Below are positions 8,571 through 17,704 of a DNA stretch of 51,399 bases, one piece after another (the stretch's first letter is position 1; each line of letters starts with the position of its first letter). The notes below the pieces were generated by a model that searched no databases, was not told the origin of the DNA, and saw nothing but the letters and a program-made list of their open reading frames with translations. The stretch spans positions 1-51,399 of the forward strand of contig JAPPCV010000039.1 in assembly GCA_028824715.1 (NCBI GenBank). Direction: 5' to 3'. The position numbers were made by a program, and so were the translations under genes. This DNA is from Boseongicola sp. GTDB taxonomy: Bacteria; Pseudomonadota; Alphaproteobacteria; Rhodobacterales; Rhodobacteraceae.

Positions 8571-10204
8571 GCCGCCCTGCCCTCGGACACGGCCTGCCCG
8601 GTTCGGCCGGTCATGGCGTCTTCAAGAACCATGTCGCTCGCCTTTTCGCCAATCATGATTGTCGGCGCGTTCGTGTTGCCCGACACGATGCTCGGCATGA
8701 TCGACGCATCAGCCACTCGAAGACCGCCGACCCCGTGCACGCGCAGCCTGGAATCAACAACTGACATTGAGTCGCTGCCCATCTTGCAGGTGCCTGTCGG
8801 GTGGTAGATCGTGGTGGACGTGCTGCGCGCCCAGTCGAGAACCGCCTCGTAATCCTCTTCCGCAACCTTCGCTCCGGGCGTGAATTCCCCGGCAATGACC
8901 TCGGCAAGCGGACTTTGGCACGCGATCCTGCGTGCGACGCGAATGCCCTCGACGATCGTGTCCTGGTCGGTCCGCGTCGCGAGGTAGTTCGGATGGATCT
9001 CCGGGTGGTCCTGCATGTCGGCGGAACGCAGGCGAATCTCGCCGCGACTTTCGGGCCTGAGCTGAAGGACACTCGCGGTGAAGGCATTGAAGCCGTGCGG
9101 TTGGTTGATCCTCTCCGACGTGCTGAAGGGCTGGATGTGGAACTGGATGTCCGGCGTGGCGAGTTCGGGTCGGGTCTTGAGGAATGCCGTGCCGAGGCTC
9201 GCTGCCATCGTCATGGGGCCGGAACGCGTCGCCGCGTAGCGAAGCGCAATCAGGCACTGCTTCACGAAACTGTTGATCTCGGTGTTGATGGTCGACAGGC
9301 TCGTCCTGTAGACCGGGCGGGCCTGAAGATGGTCCTGGAGGTTTTTCCCGACCCCCGGAAGATCCGCCACAACCTTGATTCCCTGCGCGCGAATCTCGTC
9401 CGCGGCGCCGATGCCCGAGACCATGAGAATCTGCGGCGAGGCGACGGTGCCCGCCGCAAGAATGACCTCGCGACCTGCCCGGACAGTCATGGGCCGCCCC
9501 TTGTGCCGCACCTTGACGCCGGTCACGCGGCGCTCGTCGAAGTCCAGCGCCTCGACAAGGCATTCCGTCAGGACGCTCAGATTGGCACGACGCATGGCCG
9601 GCCTGAGATACGCAACGGCCGCAGAGCAGCGCCGACCGTTCCTGAGCGTCAACTGGAAATGGCCGACGCCTTCCTGGGTTGCCCCGTTGTAGTCTGGATT
9701 GGCCGGGTAGCCTGCGTTCACGGCCGCCTCGACCCAGCGATCGACGATCTCGCGCTGAACTGCCGAATCCGAAACGCTGAGAGGTCCGTCCCGCCCCCGG
9801 AGCGCCGCATCGCCGTTGCCGTAGCTCTCCGACCGCCTGAAGAGTGGAAGGACATCGTCCCAGCCCCAGCCGACATTCCCGAGCTGGCGCCAGTGGTCGT
9901 AGTCCTCCGGCTGCCCACGCACGTACAGGAGTCCGTTGATCGAGCTTGATCCGCCAAGAACCTTGCCGCGCGGCCACATGATCGAGCGTCCGTTCAGCCC
10001 CGGGTCGGGTTCCGTTCGGTAGCACCAATCCGTACCCGGGTTGCCCATGGTCTTGAAATACCCGACGGGAATGTGGATCCAAGGATTGGTGTCACGACCG
10101 CCCGCCTCGAGAAGCGCGACCGAATGCTTGCCGTCTGCGGACAGCTTGTTCGCGATCACGCAGCCAGCCGACCCGGCACCCACGATGACATAGTCGAATT
10201 CCAC
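8567..10204 (-). CDS. GMC-family FAD dehydrogenase (choline-dehydrogenase-like; possible isethionate dehydrogenase, IseJ type)
   Basis: A 545-residue glucose-methanol-choline oxidoreductase. It has the N-terminal FAD motif GAGSAG (near residue 10), the signature region WPRGKVLGGSSSING, the second signature GTVASPQILMVSGIG, and C-terminal active-site elements HPTGTCKMG and GNTNAPTIMIGEKASD, giving the His/Asn pair seen in alcohol-oxidising members. I start at the GTG at 10204, after GGGGGAG; an upstream in-frame ATG falls in the operator. Known isethionate dehydrogenase (IseJ) is, to my knowledge, a GMC flavoprotein found with an IclR regulator and, in marine strains, a TRAP importer, the same layout as here. 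Choline or another alcohol remains possible. Confidence 0.9.
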   Translation of the reverse strand: MEFDYVIVGAGSAGCVIANKLSADGKHSVALLEAGGRDTNPWIHIPVGYFKTMGNPGTDWCYRTEPDPGLNGRSIMWPRGKVLGGSSSINGLLYVRGQPEDYDHWRQLGNVGWGWDDVLPLFRRSESYGNGDAALRGRDGPLSVSDSAVQREIVDRWVEAAVNAGYPANPDYNGATQEGVGHFQLTLRNGRRCSAAVAYLRPAMRRANLSVLTECLVEALDFDERRVTGVKVRHKGRPMTVRAGREVILAAGTVASPQILMVSGIGAADEIRAQGIKVVADLPGVGKNLQDHLQARPVYRTSLSTINTEINSFVKQCLIALRYAATRSGPMTMAASLGTAFLKTRPELATPDIQFHIQPFSTSERINQPHGFNAFTASVLQLRPESRGEIRLRSADMQDHPEIHPNYLATRTDQDTIVEGIRVARRIACQSPLAEVIAGEFTPGAKVAEEDYEAVLDWARSTSTTIYHPTGTCKMGSDSMSVVDSRLRVHGVGGLRVADASIMPSIVSGNTNAPTIMIGEKASDMVLEDAMTGRTGQAVSEGRAA

Positions 10205-10239
10205 AATGCTCCCCCGAGGACTTGCGCAAATTGTTAAAA

Positions 10240-10260
10240 AATGAGACAATTTGTCTCATT
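10240..10260. promoter_or_regulatory. 21-bp perfect palindrome, probable IclR operator
   Basis: Arms AATGAGACAA and TTGTCTCATT are exact inverse complements around one central T at 10250. The site lies in the AT-rich gap between the divergent GMC operon and the IclR regulator, the usual place for autoregulation and control of the divergent target. That IclR binds here is inference from position and symmetry. Confidence 0.75.
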
Positions 10261-10319
10261 ATTGAATTGCACCATGAAAGTCATGGATTTGCAAGCAAGT
10301 CGAACGGAGAAAGACCGGC

Positions 10320-11147
10320 ATGCCGGAGAATGGCGGTCCACGCATTCCCACGAACCTGCGCGCCATGCTCGTTCTTGAAGCCATGGGGCGACAGAGCGGG
10401 CCGCTGCCAGCGGCGGAAATCGGGCGGCTCGTCGGGCTGCCTAAACAGACTGCGCACCGGCTTTGCAACACCTTGGTCGAAGAAGGCTACCTTGCACGCG
10501 ACACAAGGCGCGGTCCCCTGCGCCCCGGGCGTCGGGCGCGCGAAATGGCATCGGGCATCCTGCACATCTCGTCAGGCCACATCGCGAGACACCAGATCCT
10601 GAAGTCCGTTGCCGACCAGGTGGGCGAAACGGTGAATTTCGTCATGCCGGAGGATCCGGGCATGAGCTACAAGGACCGCGTCGAGACGAACTGGCCGTTC
10701 CGCATCCAGCTGCCTGTGGGCAGCCACGTACCCTTCCACTGCACCGCCAGTGGCAAGACATTCCTGGCCACGCTGCCGGTTGCCGAGCGCCGGAGGGTCC
10801 TCGGCGGACTCAGGCTTGATCCCTTGACCAGAAACACGATCACGAAGATCGACGACCTCATGGACGAACTCGCGACGGTTGCCCGACAGGGATACGCGCT
10901 CGACAACGAGGAATTCCTTGACGCCATGGTCGCCGTTGCGGTTCCGGTGCGTGATCGATCAGGCCGCTACTTTGCCTCGCTTGCGACACACGGGCCGGTC
11001 CAGCGGCTTTCGCTTGAGAAGCTCGTGTCCCTCGCACCTCTCCTTCACGACGCCTCCAGGCGCCTGACCGCCGTGATCTTCGATGTGGGCGAGCGCCGGC
11101 ATCCGGACGAACGGGGTTCGTCAAGGGACAAGACCAGGGAAAGCTGA
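10320..11147 (+). CDS. IclR-family transcriptional regulator
   Basis: A 275-residue regulator: N-terminal winged helix-turn-helix of about residues 12-70 (LPAAEIGRLVGLPKQTAHRL is the recognition region) and a C-terminal effector-binding domain with the typical HCTASGKTFLATLP and VAVAVPVRDRSGRYFASLA stretches. It is divergent from the GMC-TerC-TRAP operon, with a palindrome between them. By analogy with IclR regulators of isethionate and DHPS clusters it probably senses a sulfonate or its product. The ATG at 10320 is preceded by CGGAGAAAG. Confidence 0.92.
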   Translation: MPENGGPRIPTNLRAMLVLEAMGRQSGPLPAAEIGRLVGLPKQTAHRLCNTLVEEGYLARDTRRGPLRPGRRAREMASGILHISSGHIARHQILKSVADQVGETVNFVMPEDPGMSYKDRVETNWPFRIQLPVGSHVPFHCTASGKTFLATLPVAERRRVLGGLRLDPLTRNTITKIDDLMDELATVARQGYALDNEEFLDAMVAVAVPVRDRSGRYFASLATHGPVQRLSLEKLVSLAPLLHDASRRLTAVIFDVGERRHPDERGSSRDKTRES

Positions 11148-11369
11148 TGCGGGCAGTGACTGCCGGCATCGGGAAGCCGATCGCCGCCCGAACCGACGAT
11201 GCGGGCTGGCATCGGGCCCGTCCGTGACGAAACTGCGGGGCGGGCGCTCGTGGACACCCTGGACTCCGGGACCATGGATGCCTGAACCTGCAAGCAGGTG
11301 AATGAAAGTTCTGGACAGGCTGTTTCAGGAATGGTGATTTCGCGCCGACAGGTTTCTTGGAGGCATGAA

Positions 11370-13778
11370 ATGAATTCGAACTATCGTATCGTCGTGATCG
11401 GGGGCGGCGTCGTCGGCTCCTCCGTTCTCTATCACCTCGCGAAATTCGGCTGGACCGACATCTGTCTCCTTGAGCGTTCGGTCCTGACCGCCGGATCCTC
11501 CTGGCATGCGGCAGGCGGGTTCCACGCCCTGAACGCCGATCCGAACATGGCCGCGCTCCAGGCCTACACGATCGACCTGCTGTCGGAGATCGAGAAGGAA
11601 TCGGGTCAGGACATCGGCATGCACATGACCGGTGGCCTGACCCTTGCCGGAACGCCCGAACGCTGGGAATGGCTGCAGGCCACCTATCGCATCTTCCAGT
11701 CGATCGGCATCCACGATTGCGAGCTGGTCACTCCGGAAGAGGCCCGGAAACGCTGCCCGATCATGTCGACGAACGGCGTCCTCGGTGCGATGTGGGCGGA
11801 CCGCGAGGGCTATCTCGACACGACCGGCACCGTGCATGCCTATGCAGGGGCCGCCCGCAGACGCGGTGCCGAGGTCATCGAGCACACGAAGGTGGAGGAA
11901 CTGGTCCAGACCGCCGATGGCTGGCAGGTCGTGACCGACAAGGGCACGATCGCCTGCGAGCATGTCGTCAATGCCGCGGGCCTCTGGGCCAAGCAGGTCG
12001 GGCGCATGGCAGGGATCGAACTGCCGGTATCGCCGCTCAAGCACCATTATCTCGTCACCGACACGATCCCCGAAGTCGCGGCGTGCGAATTCGAGATGCC
12101 GATGACGGTCGATCTCGAGGGCTTCACATACATGCGGCAGGACCAGAACGGCGTCCTGGTGGGCATATACGAGATCGACCACGAGCACTGGGCCATGGAT
12201 GGCGCACCATGGGACTACGGCATGGATCTCTTCCAGGAACAGCTTGACCGGATCGAGAACGAGGTGACGCTCGGCTTCGAGCGGTATCCGGCCATCCAGG
12301 ATGTCGGCATCAAGACCTGGGTCAACGGCGCTTTCACGTTCAGCCCGGACGGCAATCCGCTCGTCGGCCCCGTGGCCGGCAAGCCCGGCTACTGGTGCGC
12401 CTGCGCGGTCATGGCGGGCTTCCTGCAGGGCGGCGGCGTTGGCAAGACCCTGGCCGAATGGATGATTCACGGCGAGCCGGAGGCCGACGCCTGGTCGATG
12501 GATGTCGCGCGCTACGGCGCATTTGCCGAGAACCGCGAATACATCCGCCAGACCACCGGCCAGTTCTATTCGCGCCGTTTCGTCATGTCCTATCCCAACG
12601 AACAGCTGCCAGCTGGCCGACCGCTCAAGATGGCGCCTGCGCATGACGCGATGACGCAGGCAGGCTGCCGCTGGGGCGTGAGCTGGGACCTGGAAGCGCC
12701 GCTCTACTTCGCGCCGTCCGAGGACTTTGTCGAAAACCTGACCCTCAAGCGCTCGAATGCGCACGACATCGTGGCCGCCGAGTGCAGGAACGTGCGCACG
12801 AATGTCGGCATGGTCGATATCACGGGATTCTCGCGCTACGAGGTTACGGGGCCGAACGCCGAGACATGGCTCGACAACCTCTTGGCGTCCAGCCTCCCCG
12901 GCCCGGGACAGGCGCGGCTTGCGCCGATGCTGTCCCGAACCGGCCGCCTCAAGGGCGACCTGACATTGCTGAACTGGGGTGACGGGACCTGGTGGATCAT
13001 GGGATCCTACTACCTCCGCACATGGCACATGCGATGGTTCAAGGATCACCTGACCGACGGCGTCGGCATCCGCGACCTCGGCGAGGAGGTCGCTGGCTTC
13101 GCCCTGTCGGGCCCGAATTCGCGGGAGGTGCTGCAGGCGGTCGTGCATGACGACATCGGCGACATGCCCTTCATGGGTTGCGCCAGGCTCGACGTCGGCC
13201 TGGCCAGTGCGCGGGTTGCGAGAATCTCGGTGGCCGGCGAACTGGGATATGAAATCAACTGCCGATTTGGCGATCACGTCATGCTGCGGCGCATGCTGCT
13301 TGAGGCCGGCAAGGCGACCAGGCTTCGGGAATACGGGTTCAACGCAATGCTGTCGCTCCGGCTCGAGAAGTCGTTCGGCATCTGGTCTGCGGAGTTCCGG
13401 CAGGACTACACGCCTGGCGAAACCGGCATGGACCGCTGGATTGCCTGGGACAAGGGCGATTTCATCGGGCGCGCAGCTGCCGTCGCCGAGCGCGACGGAA
13501 ACGGCCCGAACCGGAAGGTCGTCACACTGGAAGTCGATGCGACGGACGCCGATGCAAGCGGCTACGAACCGGTTTGGCAGGACGGGAACCTGGTCGGATT
13601 CGTCACGTCAGGCGGCTATGGCCACACTGTCGGAAAGTCGCTCGCAATGGCCATGATCAATCGTGAAGCTGCGATGGAAGGCGCCGAGCTCTCGGTTCAC
13701 GTGGTCGGGGCGGAGCGCGCCGCACGGGTTATCCCGCCATCGCCCCATGACCCGGACGGCAAGGCGATGCGCGGCTGA
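11370..13778 (+). CDS. FAD-dependent oxidoreductase with GcvT domains (dimethylglycine/sarcosine dehydrogenase-like)
   Basis: About 802 residues, the normal length of the DMGDH/SARDH family. Domains in order: FAD-binding DAO domain with VVIGGGVVGSSVLYHL near residue 10; LTAGSSWHAAGG, whose His matches the covalent FAD attachment site of dimethylglycine dehydrogenase; a central FAO_M-type segment; and C-terminal GcvT/GcvT_C domains (FALSGPNSREVLQ, GELGYEINCRFG, TPGETGMDRW). It should oxidise an N-methyl amine and pass the one-carbon unit to tetrahydrofolate. GGAGG precedes the ATG at 11370. The stop overlaps the MttB start (TGATG). The exact amine is unknown. Confidence 0.9.
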   Translation: MNSNYRIVVIGGGVVGSSVLYHLAKFGWTDICLLERSVLTAGSSWHAAGGFHALNADPNMAALQAYTIDLLSEIEKESGQDIGMHMTGGLTLAGTPERWEWLQATYRIFQSIGIHDCELVTPEEARKRCPIMSTNGVLGAMWADREGYLDTTGTVHAYAGAARRRGAEVIEHTKVEELVQTADGWQVVTDKGTIACEHVVNAAGLWAKQVGRMAGIELPVSPLKHHYLVTDTIPEVAACEFEMPMTVDLEGFTYMRQDQNGVLVGIYEIDHEHWAMDGAPWDYGMDLFQEQLDRIENEVTLGFERYPAIQDVGIKTWVNGAFTFSPDGNPLVGPVAGKPGYWCACAVMAGFLQGGGVGKTLAEWMIHGEPEADAWSMDVARYGAFAENREYIRQTTGQFYSRRFVMSYPNEQLPAGRPLKMAPAHDAMTQAGCRWGVSWDLEAPLYFAPSEDFVENLTLKRSNAHDIVAAECRNVRTNVGMVDITGFSRYEVTGPNAETWLDNLLASSLPGPGQARLAPMLSRTGRLKGDLTLLNWGDGTWWIMGSYYLRTWHMRWFKDHLTDGVGIRDLGEEVAGFALSGPNSREVLQAVVHDDIGDMPFMGCARLDVGLASARVARISVAGELGYEINCRFGDHVMLRRMLLEAGKATRLREYGFNAMLSLRLEKSFGIWSAEFRQDYTPGETGMDRWIAWDKGDFIGRAAAVAERDGNGPNRKVVTLEVDATDADASGYEPVWQDGNLVGFVTSGGYGHTVGKSLAMAMINREAAMEGAELSVHVVGAERAARVIPPSPHDPDGKAMRG

Positions 13779-15298
13779 TGGCGCGACGAACGCGCCGGTC
13801 ATCGCCCACGGCCGGAACCCGGCCGAAGCGCGACGTCAACTACAGGGACCTTCGCAACCCGTTCCCGGTCATGGACCTCTTCGCGTCCGAAGAGATCGCC
13901 GGCATGCATGCTACGGCCCTGCGCGCGCTGGAGGAACTCGGGATCAAGGTGCTCCTGCCCGAGGCGAGGGAGATCTTCCGGACAGGCGGCGCACGCGTCG
14001 TGAACGAGATGGTCCATATTGGCCGCGAAATGGTCGAGGCGGCGCTGGCTTCCGCACCCCGGTCCGTCACCTGCCGTGCCGGCTCGCGCGACCGGGACGT
14101 GGTGCTTGAACTGGGGCGGCTGGTGTTTCAGCCGGGCGCCGGCGCGCCGCACGCGACCGACCTTGAACGTGGCCGCCGCCCGGGATCGGCGCGGGACTTT
14201 CGCGAACTGATCCAGCTCACGCATCACTACGACGTGCTCCAGATGCTGCCGCCGCTGGTCGAGCCGCAGGACGTGGAGACGCACGTTCGGCACTATTTCA
14301 CGCTTGAGGTGCAGCTCACGCAGTCCGACAAGTTTCCCTTCGTCTTTTCGCGCGGCACGCCACAGGCCCAGGACAGCTTCGAGATGCTGGCGGGCTTTCG
14401 CGGTCTCTCGGACAGCGCCTTTCAGGCCGAGCCCCATTGCTACACAATTGTCAACACGAACAGTCCGCGCACATTGGACATCCCGATGGCACAGGGATTG
14501 ATCGATTTCGCGCGGAACGGTCAGCTGTCGATCGTCACGCCATTCACGTTGATGGGCGCGATGGCACCGATCACCGTCGCAGGGTCGATCACGCTTTCCC
14601 ATGCCGAGGCGCTGGCCGCGATCACGCTGACCCAGCTTGCGCGACCGGGTGCTCCAGTCTGCTACGGCACCTTCACGTCGAATGTCGACATGAGATCCGG
14701 GTCGCCCGCCTTCGGAACGCCGGCGCATTTCCAGGCGTCGCTGGCGGCAGGGCAGCTCGCTAGATTGACGGGCTTGCCCTGGCGCTCTGCGGCAGGTTCG
14801 GCCGCCAACCTAAACGACGTGCAGGCCGCGAACGAGAACCAGTTGGGCCTCTGGGGGTGCCTGCTGGCGGGTGCCACGGTCATCATTCACGCCGCAGGCT
14901 GGCTGGAGGGCGGCCTGACCGTGTCCTACGAGAAGCTCGTGACGGACATCGAGATCCTGAACATGATCGCGGAACTCTGCGCAGGCGGTCGGGCCGGAAC
15001 CGACGAGATCGGTTTCGATGCGCTCGCGGAGGTTGGCCCGAGCGGACATTTCTTCTCAGCAGCCCAGACGATGGCTCGATACCGCACCGAGTTCTACGAG
15101 CCCCTGGTCCACGACTACGCGAACTTCGGAACGTGGAACGAACGCGGCGCACAGGATGCCACGGCTCGCGCAACCAAGATCTGGAAAAGGGTTCTCGCGG
15201 AGTTCAGCGCCCCAGAAGTTTCGGACGGGCGCATCGAGGAAATGCAGAAATTCATCGCCACGCGCACTGCCGAAGGCGGTGCACCGCCGGCAAGTTGA
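13778..15298 (+). CDS. Trimethylamine methyltransferase MttB family protein
   Basis: A 506-residue member of the MttB/COG5598 superfamily, whose members move methyl groups from quaternary or tertiary amines to a corrinoid. Matching segments include ALRALEELGIKVLLPEAREI at the start, a central MAQGLIDFARNGQLSIVTPF, and LTGLPWRSAAGSAANLNDVQ. The frame contains no in-frame TAG, so it belongs to the non-pyrrolysine group, where characterised examples act on glycine betaine and related compounds. It is translationally coupled to the DMGDH-like enzyme. No corrinoid protein or reactivase gene is nearby, so the methyl acceptor is unclear. Confidence 0.88.
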   Translation: MARRTRRSSPTAGTRPKRDVNYRDLRNPFPVMDLFASEEIAGMHATALRALEELGIKVLLPEAREIFRTGGARVVNEMVHIGREMVEAALASAPRSVTCRAGSRDRDVVLELGRLVFQPGAGAPHATDLERGRRPGSARDFRELIQLTHHYDVLQMLPPLVEPQDVETHVRHYFTLEVQLTQSDKFPFVFSRGTPQAQDSFEMLAGFRGLSDSAFQAEPHCYTIVNTNSPRTLDIPMAQGLIDFARNGQLSIVTPFTLMGAMAPITVAGSITLSHAEALAAITLTQLARPGAPVCYGTFTSNVDMRSGSPAFGTPAHFQASLAAGQLARLTGLPWRSAAGSAANLNDVQAANENQLGLWGCLLAGATVIIHAAGWLEGGLTVSYEKLVTDIEILNMIAELCAGGRAGTDEIGFDALAEVGPSGHFFSAAQTMARYRTEFYEPLVHDYANFGTWNERGAQDATARATKIWKRVLAEFSAPEVSDGRIEEMQKFIATRTAEGGAPPAS

Positions 15299-15373
15299 GG
15301 TACGGCGCGCTGCAGGACAAGACCCTCTCCTTGTCGGCGCACCGAACCAATCGGGCGCAGTGAATTCCCGAGT

Positions 15374-15871
15374 TCACGCTGCGGGCCGGACTTGGCTCAG
15401 GAATGCACGGGCGGCAGGTCGACGGACGCGCCGCAATGGCGGGAGACACTCCTCCGAGTAATGTCCGTTCACGTGCAGGAGGTTGATCGTCCCGAGGAAC
15501 CGGTTGCGGTCATGGACCGGCTGGTTGATCACGGCGCCCAGGCCCAGCGCCTCGATCTTTTCGTGATCGGGAAAGACATCGCGCAGCTCATCGATGCTCG
15601 CCGCGAGAAAGGGTTCCCGCCGGTCCAGGACGATGTCCGTCCATCGGTTTGGAATGATGTCCTTCAGGCCGGTCCGGGGATACGCCTCCTCGTCGCTCGT
15701 ATAGACCCGCTCGGCAGTGCGTGCGACCAGATCGAATCGGGAGCAGGTGAAGAGCTTGACGCCGACCAGCGCTTCGCACATCTCTTCCACGCGTCGGAAG
15801 AGGTCGTCTGGCGTCGCCGTGCGCAGCGCGTCGAGATTGTCGAGCAGATCATCCAAAGCACCGCACCTCAC
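15374..15871 (-). CDS. GAF-domain protein
   Basis: A 165-residue protein resembling a stand-alone GAF domain: CEALVGVKLFTCSRFD, IVLDRREPFLAAS, ALGLGAVINQPVHDRNRFLGTINLLH. Stand-alone GAF proteins bind small ligands; the role here is unknown. It is the last gene of the GntR-M24-GAF unit and overlaps the end of the M24 gene by 23 bp. The GTG start at 15871 has a poor ribosome site; a TTG at 15856 preceded by GAGG is an alternative. Confidence 0.72.
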   Translation of the reverse strand: MRCGALDDLLDNLDALRTATPDDLFRRVEEMCEALVGVKLFTCSRFDLVARTAERVYTSDEEAYPRTGLKDIIPNRWTDIVLDRREPFLAASIDELRDVFPDHEKIEALGLGAVINQPVHDRNRFLGTINLLHVNGHYSEECLPPLRRVRRPAARAFLSQVRPAA

Positions 15872-16946
15872 GAGGGAACCGGGTCAGGCTCTCCGCACCG
15901 TCTTCCGTGATCAAGACGTTGTCCTCGATCCGGACGCCGAGCTCGCCCGACCTGTAGAGACCTGGCTCGATGGTCACCACCATGCCCGCTGCCAGCGGCA
16001 TCTCGTTTCCAACCATCACGTGCGGCGCCTCATGTACATCGAGCCCCAGGCCGTGTCCGGTCTTGTGCCTGATCATTTCCGCGAAAGGCGATCCGGACAG
16101 CACTGCCGTTGTCTCCCTGTCGACGCTGTCGCAAGCTATGCCCGGGCCGACGACCTCCCTGCCCCGGGCATTGGCTGCAAGCACGGTATCGTAAATGGCG
16201 CGCGAACTCTCCGGTACGTGCTTGCAGAAAAAGGTTCGGGTGATGTCGGCGTTCATGCCGCCCCACGATGCACCGAAATCGACAAGGAGCGGCTCGCCCG
16301 GCGCGACGGTTCTGTTGCCCGGAGTTCCGTGCGGGTCTGCGCTCTTTGGGCCAGAAAGGACGATTGGATCAAAGGCGAAACCCTCCGCTCCCCGCGCGAG
16401 CATTGCCTGTTTCAGACGCGCGACAATCTCGACTTCACTATCGCCCGCTCCGGCCATTTCCAGTTGCTCATCCAACGCGGCCTCACTGATCGCGACAGCA
16501 TGGCGCAGGGCAACGATTTCCTCTCGGTCCTTGCAAATCCGGAGCTTGGCCAATGCTGGCTCGGCATCGACTACCGCGCCTTGCGGCAAGTGCGAGCGGA
16601 GCGCCTCGAACTCGAACATGCGCATCCGCATGCCCTCGACCCCGACCGGGCCCGCGAGTGTCGCAGAAAGCTCGCGAAATGCCTCCGCATAGCCCTCGCA
16701 ATCCTGCCAGAAAAATGTCCTGGCTTCGGGGAAGGCCTCGCGCCACCTTGATCGCTCCAGCTCCGGCATGATCGCGAGAACCCTGCCATCGGCAGTGAGC
16801 AAGAGGACCGTCGGCCGCTCCATCAGGTGAAACTCGAGGCCTGTCAGATAGCGGAAATTCGGGCCTGGCACAAAGGCGAGCGCACTGAACCCCGCCTCTC
16901 GGGCGAGCAGGGCGGCGCGTGTCCGCCGCTTGGAGAAGTCGGTCAC
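15849..16946 (-). CDS. M24-family metallopeptidase (Xaa-Pro dipeptidase-like)
   Basis: A 365-residue protein with an N-terminal creatinase/prolidase-like domain (FVPGPNFRYLTGLEFH) and a C-terminal pita-bread catalytic domain. All five metal ligands of M24 peptidases are visible: Asp in LLVDFGASWG, Asp in NADITRTFF, His in KTGHGLGLDVHE, Glu in VVTIEPGLY and Glu in VRIEDNVLI. This argues for a true dinuclear metallopeptidase or amide hydrolase rather than metal-free creatinase. The GTG start overlaps the GntR stop (GTGA). Sitting opposite a hydantoinase operon, it may cleave the linear amide product, which is inference. Confidence 0.9.
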   Translation of the reverse strand: MTDFSKRRTRAALLAREAGFSALAFVPGPNFRYLTGLEFHLMERPTVLLLTADGRVLAIMPELERSRWREAFPEARTFFWQDCEGYAEAFRELSATLAGPVGVEGMRMRMFEFEALRSHLPQGAVVDAEPALAKLRICKDREEIVALRHAVAISEAALDEQLEMAGAGDSEVEIVARLKQAMLARGAEGFAFDPIVLSGPKSADPHGTPGNRTVAPGEPLLVDFGASWGGMNADITRTFFCKHVPESSRAIYDTVLAANARGREVVGPGIACDSVDRETTAVLSGSPFAEMIRHKTGHGLGLDVHEAPHVMVGNEMPLAAGMVVTIEPGLYRSGELGVRIEDNVLITEDGAESLTRFPREVRCFG

Positions 16947-17665
16947 GTCGAGAACTCCCCGACCGCCAGATCAATCCTGTCGCCGAAGGCGGGATGAAGC
17001 GATCTGAGAATGACACCGATTTCGTGCCCGACCAGCGCCTTCATCGCGTCGTCGCCAGCATCGGCATCGCCCGAGACCACGGCCTTGATCAGGGCTTCAA
17101 GCAGTACGCTCGCCCGTGTTCGTTCCCCGGCATCCAGCTTGGGAAAGTAGAACAGGATCTTGGTGCGCATGCCGGCATCCAGACTGTGCGTGAAATAGCG
17201 AATCAAGAATATGTTCCCAGTCAGCCGGGCGAGCGCGCGGTGCAGCTTGAGCGAAGTCCGGAACGCTTGCTCCCAGGCGCCATCGAACATCGCCGTCTCG
17301 AATTTCCGGTGCAGCGAAAGCATGGACCCGCGATCGGCGCGCCCGGTGAGCGCTGCAGCGCGCGCCGCCATGCGCGCCAGCACGAGGTGGCTGTCGAAAT
17401 AATCGCCCGCATTGTTCAGTGTCAGCGGCGCAACGATGCTCGTGCGGTTGGGCAGGAACTGCACCAGCCAATCGCCGTGCAGGAGCAGGAGCGCCTCTCG
17501 AATCGGGGTCCGTGACGTCTTGAACCGTCGTGCAAGGGCAACTTCGTCGATCGCCTGGCCCGGCTCGATCCTTAGCCAAAGAATGTCGTCCCGCAACGCT
17601 TCGTAGACCAGAAGTGCGCCGCGCCGCTTCTGCTCGGTTGCGGGACTTTCTTCGATATCGAGCAT
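16943..17665 (-). CDS. GntR-family (FadR-type) transcriptional regulator
   Basis: About 240 residues: winged helix-turn-helix at residues 15-75 with ARRFKTSRTPIREALLLL, the GntR recognition signature, and an all-helical C-terminal FCD-type effector domain (DSHLVLARMAARAAAL...HRKFETAMFDG). I start at the ATG at 17665, preceded by GGAGAG at good spacing; two upstream in-frame ATGs lack ribosome sites and would place the start inside the divergent promoter. It is divergent from the ABC/hydantoinase operon and is its likely regulator. Confidence 0.9.
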   Translation of the reverse strand: MLDIEESPATEQKRRGALLVYEALRDDILWLRIEPGQAIDEVALARRFKTSRTPIREALLLLHGDWLVQFLPNRTSIVAPLTLNNAGDYFDSHLVLARMAARAAALTGRADRGSMLSLHRKFETAMFDGAWEQAFRTSLKLHRALARLTGNIFLIRYFTHSLDAGMRTKILFYFPKLDAGERTRASVLLEALIKAVVSGDADAGDDAMKALVGHEIGVILRSLHPAFGDRIDLAVGEFST

Positions 17666-17704
17666 TCTCTGGCTCTCCGAAAGCTGCGGCAAGGCAATTC
17701 CATG

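Noticed and set aside
13778-15298. Pyrrolysine-containing trimethylamine methyltransferase
   Set aside because: The reading frame has no in-frame TAG and no pyl genes are present in the window, so it belongs to the non-pyrrolysine group.
15849-16946. Creatinase (creatine amidinohydrolase) as the identity of the M24 protein, completing a creatinine-to-glycine pathway with HyuAB and the sarcosine-dehydrogenase-like protein
   Set aside because: Creatinase has lost the metal ligands; this protein keeps all five (Asp, Asp, His, Glu, Glu), so it is a metallopeptidase-type enzyme.
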